A stretch of DNA of 64,000 bases from Gemmatimonas phototrophica (GCF_000695095.2 NZ_CP011454.1:2604001-2668000), one strand, 5' to 3'; positions 33,533 through 42,613 are shown, counted from the stretch's first letter. A program made the numbers and translations. The notes: generated from the sequence alone by a model not told the origin.

Positions 33533-34504
33533 TCAGCGCGAGGCTCGGGTGTGTTGTCGCATGAAATCCACTGCCAATGTGAGCGACTCTCTGGCCTCCG
33601 GCAGAACGGCGGCGAAAAACTGCCAGACGTGTGGCACGCGGGCCCACATCCGCAGCGACACCGGAACCCCCGCCGCCGCCGCCCGCTGGGCGACCCGCAC
33701 GCCATCATCACGCAGCACCTCGTCGGTGCTCGCATGCACCAGCAGTGGGGGAAGCCCACGAAAATCTCCGTACACCGGAGACACGTACGGCAACGACGGA
33801 TCGGCCGTCCCCACGTAGAGCTTCGCCGCCCGACGGATCGTGTCACCGGTGAACATGGAGCAGCGAGCACTGTTCTCCTCGAGCGACGCGCCGGTGCCCG
33901 TCATGTCCGTCCACGGACAGAACGTCACGAGCGCCGCCGGCGGTGGCCATCCTTCATCCCGGATGGCCAGGGCCAGAGCGAGCGCGAGTCCGCCGCCTGC
34001 CGAATCCCCCGCCAGCACCAGTCGCGTGGGATCAATACCCTGCACATCGAGCAGGTGTCGATACGCCGCCTTGACGTCGTCGAGCGCGGCGGGGAACGGG
34101 TGCTCCGGGGCCAGCCGATACGTTGGCACCCACGCCTGTCCCTTGGTGCGTCGCACCAGCGAGCCGACCAACGAACGGTGGGTTTCGGGCGAACAGGCGA
34201 TGAAGCCCCCGCCATGCAGGTACAGCAACGTGGGGGCGTCACTCGCCCGTGTTGGCCAGCACACATACTCCCCGCCGGGCCAGCCCTGCCCTGCCTCCTG
34301 CCGACCGAATGTGGCGCCGGTGGACTGCGCCATGAGACGCCGCGGCCCACGTGGCCGACCCATGTTCGCGCGCACCCACAGCGGATCGATGGGCTGGGTC
34401 GCATGCGGGCGCATACGCGCCGCCACCAGCAGGTGCACCAGATGGGCCTGCCAGGTGGCGGCGCCAATAGCGGGTGTAGGGGAAAGCGGGATAGCGGATT
34501 CCAT
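33533..34504 (-). CDS. Alpha/beta hydrolase, HSL-family esterase
   Basis: A 323-aa cytoplasmic carboxylesterase-type enzyme (hormone-sensitive-lipase group). Motifs: HGGG oxyanion hole at 97-100, the family YRLAPEHPFPAALDD, nucleophile elbow GDSAGG with Ser168, catalytic Asp in HASTDEVLRDDG, and His in VPHVW near residue 294. The N-terminal cap region is about 60 residues. The start is ATG 34504; an upstream frame to 34537 is rejected. It is divergent from the NmrA-like gene, 110 bases away. Substrates are typically short-chain acyl esters; the natural one is unknown. Confidence 0.87.
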   Translation of the reverse strand: MESAIPLSPTPAIGAATWQAHLVHLLVAARMRPHATQPIDPLWVRANMGRPRGPRRLMAQSTGATFGRQEAGQGWPGGEYVCWPTRASDAPTLLYLHGGGFIACSPETHRSLVGSLVRRTKGQAWVPTYRLAPEHPFPAALDDVKAAYRHLLDVQGIDPTRLVLAGDSAGGGLALALALAIRDEGWPPPAALVTFCPWTDMTGTGASLEENSARCSMFTGDTIRRAAKLYVGTADPSLPYVSPVYGDFRGLPPLLVHASTDEVLRDDGVRVAQRAAAAGVPVSLRMWARVPHVWQFFAAVLPEARESLTLAVDFMRQHTRASR

Positions 34505-34614
34505 GGGCCAGACTAACACTGGTGAAAACGGGAGCACGAGGTGTGCAGGAGAAAACCCTTGACCGAGCCGACACGCACCCCTGCCGACTCGTCACCCACT
34601 CTCCGGAGATACAC

Positions 34615-35535
34615 ATGATACTCGTCACCGGCGCCATGGGTCGCATCGGGACCGCTGCCATTGCGGCGCTGCACGCGCGTGGACTTCCCTCACGCGCTTT
34701 GGTGCCGTCGCGCCAGCGGGTCCCCTGGCTTGCCGACTTCCACACCGAACTCGTGGAGGGTGAGGCGGAGCATCCCCTCGTACTCGAACAGGCCCTCGAC
34801 GGCGTCCACGCGGTCATTCTCATTGCGCGGCCTTCGGCAACCGAGGTGGACGCGCAACGGCGCATCGTTGACGCCTGCACCGCCCGGGGAATTGCGCGCA
34901 TTGTGAAGCTGTCCGTGGCGGGAGCGAGCGAACACGCCGCGGCGGACGCCGCCCAGTGGCATTGGCGCGCCGAGCAGTACCTGCTGCAGGAGGCCGGTGA
35001 ACCCTGTATCGCGCGTATTGGACGCATCATGCAGGATCTGCTGCTGCAGGAACCGCTGCTCCTCGCGCACCATATGCTGGTCGGCTGCCAGGGGGACGGT
35101 CTCGCCGCCGACGTGGACGCCCGCGACGTGGGAGCCGTCCTCGCCGGACTGGCCGCCACCGACGCGCCACCGCAGTCCCCCGTGCTGGTCACCGGCCCCG
35201 AGGCGTTCAGCCGGCGGCGCGCGGCGACACTGCTTGGCACCGCCTTGGGGTTCCCGATTCGCTACGTCCCCTGTACGCCAGGGGACCTGACCCAGCTGTT
35301 GCTGGGGAGCGGCATCTGCCAGTGGCAGGTTGATGATCTGGTGCGGTATGAGTCTGCCGCTGCCCTGGGAGACTGGCATACCGTGACGGATGCGGTGTCC
35401 CACTGGACCGGACACCCGGCCCGCACGTTTGCCGCCTTCGCCAACGAAATGGCTGCGTCGCTGCAGTATTCGCACGGGCTGCCACAGGGGGCTGGTGAGG
35501 TACGCGACCAACTCCCCGTGGCGGTACCCCCTTGA
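34615..35535 (+). CDS. NmrA-like NAD(P)-binding reductase or sensor
   Basis: A 306-aa atypical SDR. It opens with the Rossmann turn MILVTGAMGRIG (glycine motif GxxGxxG at 6-12), followed by VHAVILIARP and IVKLSVAGASEH, as in NmrA/HSCARG and quinone-reductase-2-like proteins. No YxxxK catalytic pair is evident, which is usual for this group: some sense NADP(H), others are reductases. The ATG at 34615 sits behind CCGGAG with ideal spacing; the upstream start at 34522 would lose that site. Its stop is immediately followed by the stop of the convergent LytTR gene (no gap). Confidence 0.83.
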   Translation: MILVTGAMGRIGTAAIAALHARGLPSRALVPSRQRVPWLADFHTELVEGEAEHPLVLEQALDGVHAVILIARPSATEVDAQRRIVDACTARGIARIVKLSVAGASEHAAADAAQWHWRAEQYLLQEAGEPCIARIGRIMQDLLLQEPLLLAHHMLVGCQGDGLAADVDARDVGAVLAGLAATDAPPQSPVLVTGPEAFSRRRAATLLGTALGFPIRYVPCTPGDLTQLLLGSGICQWQVDDLVRYESAAALGDWHTVTDAVSHWTGHPARTFAAFANEMAASLQYSHGLPQGAGEVRDQLPVAVPP

Positions 35536-36402
35536 TCAGACGCCGACCTGCTTCTCCACCCGATCGCGATAGTGACGGCTCAGCCGGAGACGCGTACCAT
35601 CCTCGAGGATGACCACGTAATCGCCGGAAAACCATTGCTGCATCTCACGCACGCGATTGAGATTCACGATGGTCGAGCGATGGATGCGGGCAAACAACCG
35701 CGGATCAAGCGTCTCTTCGAGATGCGAGATACGTTCCCGGATCGTGTGCGCCGTTTTGCCCACGTGCAGCCGCACATAATTGCGATCGGCCTCAATCCAG
35801 TCGATCTCCGTGGTTTTCACGAAGAACATGCGGCCATCCTGCTTGACCAGAATACGGCTTGCGTAACGGCCATTCGCGGCGTTGGCACCTCCCGCACTAT
35901 TCGCCGTCCCGTTCGCGGCCCCTCCAACAACGCCCAACATGGCCGCCGCGTCGCCCGCCGCCGCAGCGCCGCTCCCATCGGCCAACCGCCGAACCGTTTC
36001 CAGTAGCTCCCCCAGACGCTCGGCGGCTACCGCATTGGCGCGCTGCTTCCGTGCTTTGTCAAAGGCCGACCGGAAGCGATCTCCGTCAACGGGCTTGAGC
36101 ACATAATCCACCGCATGCACATCGAACGCGCGCTGTGCATGCTCGTCGTACGCCGTGATGAACAGCACCATCGGCACCGGGCCGCTGTCGATCTCGCGCA
36201 AGACCCCGAAGCCATCCAGACCGGGCATCTGCACATCGAGGCACACCAGGTCCGGCTGCAGTTCGCGAATCATCGCAACCGCTTCATGGCCAGACTCGGC
36301 TTCGCCCACCACTTCAACATCCGCCTCATTCTGCAACAACCGCCGGACACGCTGACGGGCCAATGCCTCGTCATCCACGATCAGGACTCGCACGCTCACC
36401 AT
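35536..36402 (-). CDS. LytTR-family response regulator
   Basis: A 288-aa two-component regulator. Receiver domain 4-125 has acidic pocket DDE (10-12), phospho-acceptor Asp56 in LVCLDVQMP, Thr83 and Lys103 in YVLKPVD. A long Ala/Gly/Asn-rich linker of about 125-185 is exceptional and probably disordered. The LytTR DNA-binding domain is about 187-285 (RILVKQDGRMFFVKTTEIDWIEADRN... RLSRHYRDRVEK). The start is ATG 36402, behind GGGAGGGG. It is divergent from a LytS-type kinase 360 bases away, its likely partner. The intergenic region carries repeated GGTTGCAC boxes that could be its binding sites. Confidence 0.9.
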   Translation of the reverse strand: MVSVRVLIVDDEALARQRVRRLLQNEADVEVVGEAESGHEAVAMIRELQPDLVCLDVQMPGLDGFGVLREIDSGPVPMVLFITAYDEHAQRAFDVHAVDYVLKPVDGDRFRSAFDKARKQRANAVAAERLGELLETVRRLADGSGAAAAGDAAAMLGVVGGAANGTANSAGGANAANGRYASRILVKQDGRMFFVKTTEIDWIEADRNYVRLHVGKTAHTIRERISHLEETLDPRLFARIHRSTIVNLNRVREMQQWFSGDYVVILEDGTRLRLSRHYRDRVEKQVGV

Positions 36403-36530
36403 CTCCCCTCCCGTTGACGATTCGAAACCCATCGACCATTCACATCGGGAGGTACGATGTGACGATGCGGCTTCGACGACCATGGCCTCCCTCGACCAGC
36501 CCTGTCACGAACTGGAAGAGAGATGAGCCT

Positions 36531-36669
36531 GTGCAACCCGTGTGTTTCCGTGCATCATGGCAGACAGGGAACACGGCACATACGCCGAAACATGACGTAT
36601 AGTTGCACCGGAACCCTTCAACGGTTGCACCAAGTACCAGTTGAGGGAAGTGCAGCCAAACGGCTGCAC
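36531..36669. promoter_or_regulatory. Cluster of GGTTGCAC boxes between LytTR regulator and kinase
   Basis: Five copies of GGTTGCAC, or one-mismatch versions, occur in 139 bases of the 360-base divergent region. They are 36531-36538 (inverted, exact), 36601-36608 (AGTTGCAC), 36623-36630 (exact), 36650-36657 (inverted GTGCAGCC) and 36662-36669 (GGCTGCAC). The second and third are direct repeats 22 bases apart, two helical turns, as usual for LytTR sites. The last two form a perfect 8-bp hairpin. Confidence 0.6.
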
Positions 36670-36762
36670 CTCGCTGTTTTCCGTGGTTGATACATCATTC
36701 GCACAGCAAGGTTCCGCCCGAGACGGGCCCCTGGCTGCGCCCTTACGCGTCTTGTCTCACCT

Positions 36763-37905
36763 ATGGCCGTCTCGTCACACCCACTGACCATTGCCGACGA
36801 AGGACTGGGGCTACGCCAGCTGACCCGCTGGCTTTTCGCCCTGGTCTGGATTGTCCCCGCCGTCCTGGCGGCGCTGCAGATGAGCCTTGTGGGAGATGCC
36901 TCTGGCACCCACTACGGGCTCGGGACGGCGCTGGTGTGGCAGGGATCGGCCTGGATGCTGTGGGGGCTCTGGTCCCAATTGATTCTGACGCTGGTGGATC
37001 GGGTCAAACTGGATACAGCGAGGATTCTCCCGTGGCTGTCACTGCACGCCGGCCTCACGGTGGTCCTGAGCGCGGCCAACGTGCTGGCGATTGCCTGGCT
37101 CGACCACGTGTTCGGCGCCGTGGGACAGGTCACCAGTTATGCCTTTGCGCTGCGGGTGGTGTTGGTCAATCACCTCGACATTCAGGTCGTGCTGTATTGG
37201 GCCGTGCTGGGCGCCGCGTATATGGTGGAGTTCGTGCGCCGCTATCGGGAGCGCGACCGGGCGGCCACTGAACTCGAGCAAAAGTTGGCTCGGACGCAGT
37301 TGGAGGCGCTACGCATGCAGCTCAACCCGCACTTCCTGTTCAACGCGCTCAATTCCGTGGCTGAGCTCATGGAGATGGATGTGCAGGAAGCGCAACGCAC
37401 GCTGATTCGCGTGAGTGACCTGTTGCGCCTGTCGCTGCGCAGTGCGGGGCAATCGCTCATTCCGGTGTGGCAGGAAATCGAACTGGTGGAGCTGTACCTG
37501 CAGATTGCCCGCGTGCGTTATGGCGCGGGGCTTGATGCGGATATTGAGGTGGATCCCAATGCGGTGGATCTGATGGTGCCCAGTTTCCTGCTGCAGCCCA
37601 TTGTGGAGAACGCGCTCAAGCATGGCCTCGCGCCTGGGCACGCCGACCAGTCCATTCTGGTCAAGCTGCAGCGCGTGGGGAGCAGTCTCGAGATTGTGGT
37701 GGAAGACAACGGCAAGGGGTTGCACGGTCTCCTGACGACAAGCGGGCGGTTTCTCGCGGCGGCCCCCAGCGTGGATGGGCTGGGCATCGGGCTGACCAAT
37801 ACACGCTCACGGCTCGCCATGCTGTACGGCGATCGCTACGCCTTCCGCATGAGTAATCTTCCCACGGGCGGCTGCCGGGTGGATATCAAGTTGCCTATTG
37901 AGTGA
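36763..37905 (+). CDS. LytS/YehU-type sensor histidine kinase
   Basis: A 380-aa membrane kinase. Four or more hydrophobic segments fill residues 20-155, a coiled stretch of about 158-180 follows, then the His_kinase domain with its phospho-histidine in LNPHFLFNALNSV (His190). The HATPase_c N-box is IVENALKHGL, G1 EDNGKGL, and G2 GIGLTNTRSRL. No extracytoplasmic sensor domain is evident, so the membrane part may sense directly. It is divergent from a LytTR regulator. The ATG at 36763 lacks a clear ribosome site. Next gene: a SIMPL protein, 78 bases downstream. Confidence 0.9.
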   Translation: MAVSSHPLTIADEGLGLRQLTRWLFALVWIVPAVLAALQMSLVGDASGTHYGLGTALVWQGSAWMLWGLWSQLILTLVDRVKLDTARILPWLSLHAGLTVVLSAANVLAIAWLDHVFGAVGQVTSYAFALRVVLVNHLDIQVVLYWAVLGAAYMVEFVRRYRERDRAATELEQKLARTQLEALRMQLNPHFLFNALNSVAELMEMDVQEAQRTLIRVSDLLRLSLRSAGQSLIPVWQEIELVELYLQIARVRYGAGLDADIEVDPNAVDLMVPSFLLQPIVENALKHGLAPGHADQSILVKLQRVGSSLEIVVEDNGKGLHGLLTTSGRFLAAAPSVDGLGIGLTNTRSRLAMLYGDRYAFRMSNLPTGGCRVDIKLPIE

Positions 37906-37983
37906 CACCGATACCGCCGGTGCGGTGTATGGGCAACCGTATCCGTTCGAGGCGTTCGCCGCAGTCTCCCATCACCGACTCCC

Positions 37984-38724
37984 ATGTCTGAATCCATTGC
38001 TCCGCGCTCCCTGGCTGCCGCCCTCATTCTCGCGCTGGGCGTGGCCGGTGGCGGGTGGCTGGCCGGCGCTGGCTTTGCCCGGATGCGTACCGCCGATCGA
38101 ACGGTGTCGGTGAAAGGGGTGTCCGAGCGGGAGGCCAAGGCGGACCTCGCCATCTGGCCGTTGCGGCTCGTGGCGACCGACGACGATCTGGGCCGGGCAA
38201 ATGCGGCGCTCGAGCGAAACGTGCAGCAGGTACGGGCTTTCCTGCGCGACAACGGACTGGACTCGACGGCCGCGGAAATCACGGTGCAGGAGTTTCGTGT
38301 TGAGGATGCGCGTACGATGGGCGGTTACAGCAACACGGCCCGCTATATCATTCGCCAAACGCTGGTGGTGCGGTCGGCCAATGTGAATCAGGTGCAGGTT
38401 GCCAGCCAGCGCGTGCCCGAACTGGTGCGCAATGGCGTGGTGTTGTCATCCGGGCAGGAGTACGGCGGTGGTGGCCCCACTTTCGTCTTCACCAAACTCA
38501 ACGACCTCAAACCCGCCATGATTGCCGAGGCCACGGCACGGGCGCGTGAAGGGGCAGAGCAGTTTGCCAAGGACGCGCGCAGTGCGTTGTCGGGGATTCG
38601 CACCGCCAGCCAGGGGGTCTTCGAGATACTCCCGCGCGATCAGGCCGCCGGCATCAGCGAAGAAAGCCAGGTCATCAAGCGGGTGCGCGTGGTGACCACC
38701 GTGGTGTACGGCCTGAACGACTGA
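37984..38724 (+). CDS. SIMPL-domain (DUF541) envelope protein
   Basis: A 246-aa protein with an N-terminal signal anchor (about 8-33, LAAALILALGVAGGGWLAG). The SIMPL/DUF541 domain follows from about residue 41: TVSVKGVSEREAKADLAIWPL, the long helix GRANAALERNVQQVRAFLRDNG, and the C-terminal RVRVVTTVVYGL. Family members assemble into periplasmic rings and are linked to oxidative stress tolerance, but no activity is established. No partner is evident apart from the kinase 78 bases upstream. The end lies 11 bases before the convergent acyl-CoA dehydrogenase. Confidence 0.88.
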   Translation: MSESIAPRSLAAALILALGVAGGGWLAGAGFARMRTADRTVSVKGVSEREAKADLAIWPLRLVATDDDLGRANAALERNVQQVRAFLRDNGLDSTAAEITVQEFRVEDARTMGGYSNTARYIIRQTLVVRSANVNQVQVASQRVPELVRNGVVLSSGQEYGGGGPTFVFTKLNDLKPAMIAEATARAREGAEQFAKDARSALSGIRTASQGVFEILPRDQAAGISEESQVIKRVRVVTTVVYGLND

Positions 38725-38735
38725 GTGCCCAGCGC

Positions 38736-39935
38736 TCAGACAAACGCGGAGTGGCCGGTAATCGCCCGCCCCACAATCATGGTGTTGATCTCGTTGGACC
38801 CTTCGTAGCTATAGATCGCTTCGGCATCGGCGAAGAGTCGGGCCACATGGTATTCCAGCAGAATCCCGTTGCCGCCCATCGACTCGCGCGCCAACGCCAC
38901 GGTCTCGCGACACCGGGCGGCACAGAACTGCTTGGCCAACGCCGACAATTCATCGCGAGGCCCCAGTCGGTCCTGCAGCTCCGACGCGCGGAGCGCGAGC
39001 CCGATCATGGCCGTGATGTTGCCCAGCATTTTGACCAGCATGTTCTGCACCAGCTGATAACTGCCAATGGGGCGCCCGAACTGCGTACGTTCACTGGCGT
39101 AGCGGAGCGCGTATTCGTACGCCCCCATGGCACACCCTACGCCCTGCCATGCGGTACCGCACCGGGCCATCACCAGCACCCGCTGGGTATCCGCAAAGCT
39201 GCGCGCCTGCTGCAGTCGGTCTCGCTCGGCGACGCGCACATTGTTTAGCGTAATGAGCCCGTTGTGCACTGTGCGCTGGGCAATCTTCCCGGTCATCAGC
39301 TCCGCGGAGTAGCCGTCCAGCGAAGTCCGCACGATGAACCCCTTCACCGACTGGTCGGCTTCATCGCGCGCCCACACCACGACAATGTCGCACCAGGTGG
39401 AATTGCCAATCCACTTCTTCTGTCCGTTGAGCACCCAATGATCACCATCCCGCCGGCAGGTGGTCGTAAGCCCCTTCGCCACGCCCGATCCCACATCGGG
39501 CTCGGTCAGTCCAAAGGCCCCCACCATGTCCCAGCGGCGCAACGGCGGGAGCCACTCCGCCTGCTGTTCCTCCGATCCGCAGAGCGCAATGGCCCCCATG
39601 CAGAGGCCGGCGTGCACCCCAAAGAACGTGGCCAGCGAGGGATCAACGCGCGCAAACTCCATGCTGAGCAGTCCATCGGATATCGTGGCCGTGGCTGCCC
39701 GCTCGGGCGTGTATTTCCCACGGAGCAGATCCAGCGCCTTCATGCGCTCTACCAAATACTCGCGTGGAAAGTCGGCCCTCTCCCAGAAACCATTCGCCTG
39801 CGGCTCCCACTCCTCGCTCATGAACTGCCGCAATTTCAGCCGCTCGGTGTTGATGTCATCCGGAACGGTGGCAAACCAGTCGTAAAAGTCGCTCGTGGTA
39901 ATTGGCGCGCGCGAACGGGGAGGCTGGGCAGACAT
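38736..39935 (-). CDS. Acyl-CoA dehydrogenase, glutaryl-CoA-type
   Basis: A 399-aa FAD flavoprotein. It shows the acyl-CoA dehydrogenase order: N-terminal helices, the FAD-binding FGLTEPDVGSGV, the beta domain KKWIGNSTWCDIVVVWARD, then the C-terminal helices RTQFGRPIGSYQLVQ. The terminal YEGSNEINTMIVGRAITG carries the catalytic Glu typical of glutaryl-CoA dehydrogenase and plant ACX4. The start is ATG 39935 (MSAQPPRS); an extended frame to 40412 would run into the pseudouridine synthase and is rejected. The decarboxylase-specific Arg near the active site cannot be confirmed by eye, so exact substrate is open. Confidence 0.88.
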   Translation of the reverse strand: MSAQPPRSRAPITTSDFYDWFATVPDDINTERLKLRQFMSEEWEPQANGFWERADFPREYLVERMKALDLLRGKYTPERAATATISDGLLSMEFARVDPSLATFFGVHAGLCMGAIALCGSEEQQAEWLPPLRRWDMVGAFGLTEPDVGSGVAKGLTTTCRRDGDHWVLNGQKKWIGNSTWCDIVVVWARDEADQSVKGFIVRTSLDGYSAELMTGKIAQRTVHNGLITLNNVRVAERDRLQQARSFADTQRVLVMARCGTAWQGVGCAMGAYEYALRYASERTQFGRPIGSYQLVQNMLVKMLGNITAMIGLALRASELQDRLGPRDELSALAKQFCAARCRETVALARESMGGNGILLEYHVARLFADAEAIYSYEGSNEINTMIVGRAITGHSAFV

Positions 39936-40059
39936 GGCAGCGGGGGCAAAGGGCAGGAAACGGCACGTGGGCAGCATTATACTCTTTGGTGTCGTCCTGC
40001 ACTCAACGCCGCAGGCCGGGGACTCGCTCCCATCATTTTCTCTTCCCTGCACTGCCCCC

Positions 40060-40803
40060 GTGTCCCTCGCCCGCCATCTCGCCAAACTGGGATACGGTAC
40101 CCGCAAAGAAGCGGAGCGTCTGCTACAGGCGCGCCGTCTCACCAGTGCCGACGGCACGGTCTTGCGCGACGGCGACCGTTTTGTGCACGAGGAGGTGCGC
40201 CTGGACGGGACGCCGCTGGATCCCCCCCCGAACAGCGTGGTGCTGCTCAACAAGCCGGTGGGGTATGTGTGCTCCACCAGCGACCGACCGCCCCTGGTGT
40301 ACGACCTGCTTCCCTCACGCTTTCTGCAGCGCACGCCGGTGATGGCCACGGTGGGGCGCCTCGATGCCGATACGTCCGGCCTGCTGCTACTGACGGACGA
40401 CGGCGCGCTCAATCACCGACTCACCTCGCCACGGTCACACGTGCCCAAAACGTATGTGGCCACGTTGGCGGAGCGGTTGCGCGGCGACGAGGCCGCCCGC
40501 TTTGCCAGCGGCACCATGCGGCTGCAGGGCGAGGAGACGCCACTGCTCCCCGCCCAACTGGAGGTCCTTGGTGAGCGGGAGGCCGCGCTCACCATTCGCG
40601 AGGGACGCTACCACCAGGTGCGGCGCATGTTTGCCGCCACCGGCAACCACGTGGTCGCGTTGCGACGCACGTCGTTGGGGTCACTCCTCCTGGGCGCGCT
40701 CGCCGAGGGGAGCTGGCGGGTGTTGGACGGCGTGGAACGGGAGGCGCTGGTTGGCGCCGCCCGCGCCGCGAAATCAGGGCCGGGCCTCACCGCCGAGACG
40801 TAG
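40060..40803 (+). CDS. RsuA-family pseudouridine synthase
   Basis: A 247-aa RNA-modifying enzyme. N-terminal S4 RNA-binding domain (about 1-50, LARHLAKLGYGTRKEAERLL). The catalytic domain starts at LLNKPVGYVCS; catalytic Asp102 sits in GRLDADTSGLLLLTDDG. The C-terminal motif GRYHQVRRMFAATGNHV is diagnostic of the RsuA/RluB/E/F group. The start is taken as GTG 40060, giving the family N-terminus; the frame back to 39895 overlaps the divergent acyl-CoA dehydrogenase start and has no domain. Its 3' end overlaps the convergent thioredoxin gene by 30 bases. Target (16S U516 versus 23S) is not determined. Confidence 0.87.
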   Translation: MSLARHLAKLGYGTRKEAERLLQARRLTSADGTVLRDGDRFVHEEVRLDGTPLDPPPNSVVLLNKPVGYVCSTSDRPPLVYDLLPSRFLQRTPVMATVGRLDADTSGLLLLTDDGALNHRLTSPRSHVPKTYVATLAERLRGDEAARFASGTMRLQGEETPLLPAQLEVLGEREAALTIREGRYHQVRRMFAATGNHVVALRRTSLGSLLLGALAEGSWRVLDGVEREALVGAARAAKSGPGLTAET

Positions 40804-41412
40804 CGAGCGACGTGCGGCGCCCGTATCCGACTCGGCGAGCAACCGCCGGATCGCCGGACGCAGCGACAGGGGAGCCACCGGCCCCATGACCGTGTGCCGC
40901 ACCACGCCGTCCCGATCGAGCAGATAGCTGGTGGGATAGCCACGCACCCCGCCAAAGGCCGCAATCACGTCGTCACCCACGATGGCCACCGGGTACGTGA
41001 TGCCACGCTCCGCCAGAAAGGCGTCTACCTTCGCCGCTGGGCCGCGATCGACCGACAACCCGAGCAGCACCATCCCCTCGGCCTCGTAGGCCGTCGCAAG
41101 CTGCTGCAGCGCCGGCATTTCGGCACGACATGGCGGGCACCATGTCGCCCAGACGTTCACCAGCACCACGCGTCCGCGGAGACTATCGGCGGTAAGAGTG
41201 TGACCGGTACGGGTCTGCACGGCGTAGACCGGACGCCGGGCGGCGCGCTCCCGCACCCCAATGAGCGCTTCCACGTGAGGCCAGCAGCGAGGGGCCGCCC
41301 ACACCAGCACGACCGCCGTCAGCAGGTTGGGTAGCGTAGCCCACGACGGCCACCACGATGGCCACCAGGAGGCTCGCGGCCGCTCCTCCCGAGGTGACCC
41401 GCCATCAGCCAT
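40774..41412 (-). CDS. TlpA/ResA-like thioredoxin-family protein
   Basis: A 212-aa membrane-anchored thioredoxin. A Trp-rich N-terminus leads into a hydrophobic helix (about 29-45, LLTAVVLVWAAP) that positions the rest in the periplasm. The redox motif WCPPC (Cys92, Cys95) follows VVLVNVWAT. Then come ATAYEAEGMVLLGLSVD and the cis-Pro region GVRGYPTSYLLDRDG. This is the ResA/TlpA reductant type used in cytochrome c or envelope thiol chemistry. The start overlaps the RsmC-like stop by 8 bases, so both genes are one transcript; the 3' end overlaps the pseudouridine synthase. Confidence 0.88.
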   Translation of the reverse strand: MADGGSPREERPRASWWPSWWPSWATLPNLLTAVVLVWAAPRCWPHVEALIGVRERAARRPVYAVQTRTGHTLTADSLRGRVVLVNVWATWCPPCRAEMPALQQLATAYEAEGMVLLGLSVDRGPAAKVDAFLAERGITYPVAIVGDDVIAAFGGVRGYPTSYLLDRDGVVRHTVMGPVAPLSLRPAIRRLLAESDTGAARRSLRLGGEARP

Positions 41413-42613
41413 GGCGCACCGCCCCGATCACCTTGAAACGACGCCCGTCGTGGGCGGTGCGGACTTCGCCAAAGCACTCCGCAATCAGCGTCTCGTACGG
41501 CAACGTGCGGTTGGCCACCAGATACAACCGCCCTCCGGGCACGAGGCGCGCGTAGGCCTGTTCGATGAACGCCCGCGGGATGGCCAGATCAGTGCCTTTC
41601 CCGAGATGAAACGGAGGGTTGCTGATTACGACATCAAACCGGGCATCGCCCGCGGCGCTGGTGACATCGCTGGCCTGTACCTCCACGTTACGGCACCCCG
41701 CCTGCAGGGCTGTGCGCCGCGCACACCGAACGGCGTCGGCGTCCGCATCGAGCAGCAACACCCGGCCGGTGTGTGACTGGAGTGCGGCGACCACCCCAAG
41801 GACACCGGAGCCGCAGCCCAGATCGAGGACCGACTCACCGGGGGCAATACGCATGATGCCACCCAGAATATCCGAGGCTTCATCCACGTGTTCCCACGAG
41901 AACACGCCGGGACGGGTATACATGGTGAACGTGGTTTCGGCCAACGCCACGGGGACTTCATGGAACCGCTCGGTGTCCAGCCATGGCGACGAGATACTGG
42001 GCGCATCTACCGGTGCCTCGGCCAGCTTGGTGGCCATGACCATGCGACAGCTACTGTGCTGCGCCTCAAGCCGGGCATGTCCGAACACTTGCTGCATCAG
42101 CTTCGCCGCCGGTTTGGCCCCTTCATCGTTGGCGCCGGCCAGCAGACACACTCCGCCCACCGCCAGCGCGCGAAACGCCTCGGCCACCTGTTGCTGCACA
42201 CCGTGCTTGTCGGTGGCAATACGAATCGTGGCGAGCGCGCACGACCCGGCGGGAACCACATCGTTGGCCAACACGGCATGCGCCGCATGAAACGTCCGCG
42301 GCGTGGGCCCTTTGGCGCCAGCCTCCAGCGAGCGCTGCGTTGCCTGCGCATTGGCGGCGTACCGATCAAATGCAAAGGGTTCGAATCCCTTGGCCATGGC
42401 CACAGCGGGGACGAGTCCGTTTCCACTGGCCAGGTGCAACGACGTGGCACCGGGCACCGGTGCCGGCATCCCCGCCACCCAGGAGGCAAGCATCAGCGCG
42501 GGCGCATCCACCGTGCCGTGCGCCATGACGCCGGGCTTGGACGCCACGAGCACGCTCATGTTGTCCATGTGTGCCGGACCAATCTGCCACGTTTCGTATG
42601 CGGTACTGCCCAC
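41405..42613 (-). CDS. RsmC/RlmG-like rRNA guanine methyltransferase
   Basis: A 402-aa protein with two methyltransferase-like halves, as in RsmC: a degenerate N-terminal domain (about 1-195) and an active C-terminal SAM domain with VLDLGCGSGVLGV (motif I), LLLDADADAV, and the catalytic VISNPPFHLG, the NPPF form of N2-guanine RNA methyltransferases. The start is GTG 42613 behind GGGGAGCAC. The first residues (GSTAYETWQIGPAHMDNMSVLVASK) are unusual. It overlaps the thioredoxin gene. RsmC methylates 16S G1207; whether this one does the same cannot be told. Confidence 0.83.
   Translation of the reverse strand: MGSTAYETWQIGPAHMDNMSVLVASKPGVMAHGTVDAPALMLASWVAGMPAPVPGATSLHLASGNGLVPAVAMAKGFEPFAFDRYAANAQATQRSLEAGAKGPTPRTFHAAHAVLANDVVPAGSCALATIRIATDKHGVQQQVAEAFRALAVGGVCLLAGANDEGAKPAAKLMQQVFGHARLEAQHSSCRMVMATKLAEAPVDAPSISSPWLDTERFHEVPVALAETTFTMYTRPGVFSWEHVDEASDILGGIMRIAPGESVLDLGCGSGVLGVVAALQSHTGRVLLLDADADAVRCARRTALQAGCRNVEVQASDVTSAAGDARFDVVISNPPFHLGKGTDLAIPRAFIEQAYARLVPGGRLYLVANRTLPYETLIAECFGEVRTAHDGRRFKVIGAVRHG

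Noticed and set aside
39895-40059. N-terminal extension of the pseudouridine synthase
   Set aside because: It overlaps the divergent acyl-CoA dehydrogenase start and lacks S4-domain sequence; the family N-terminus begins at GTG 40060.
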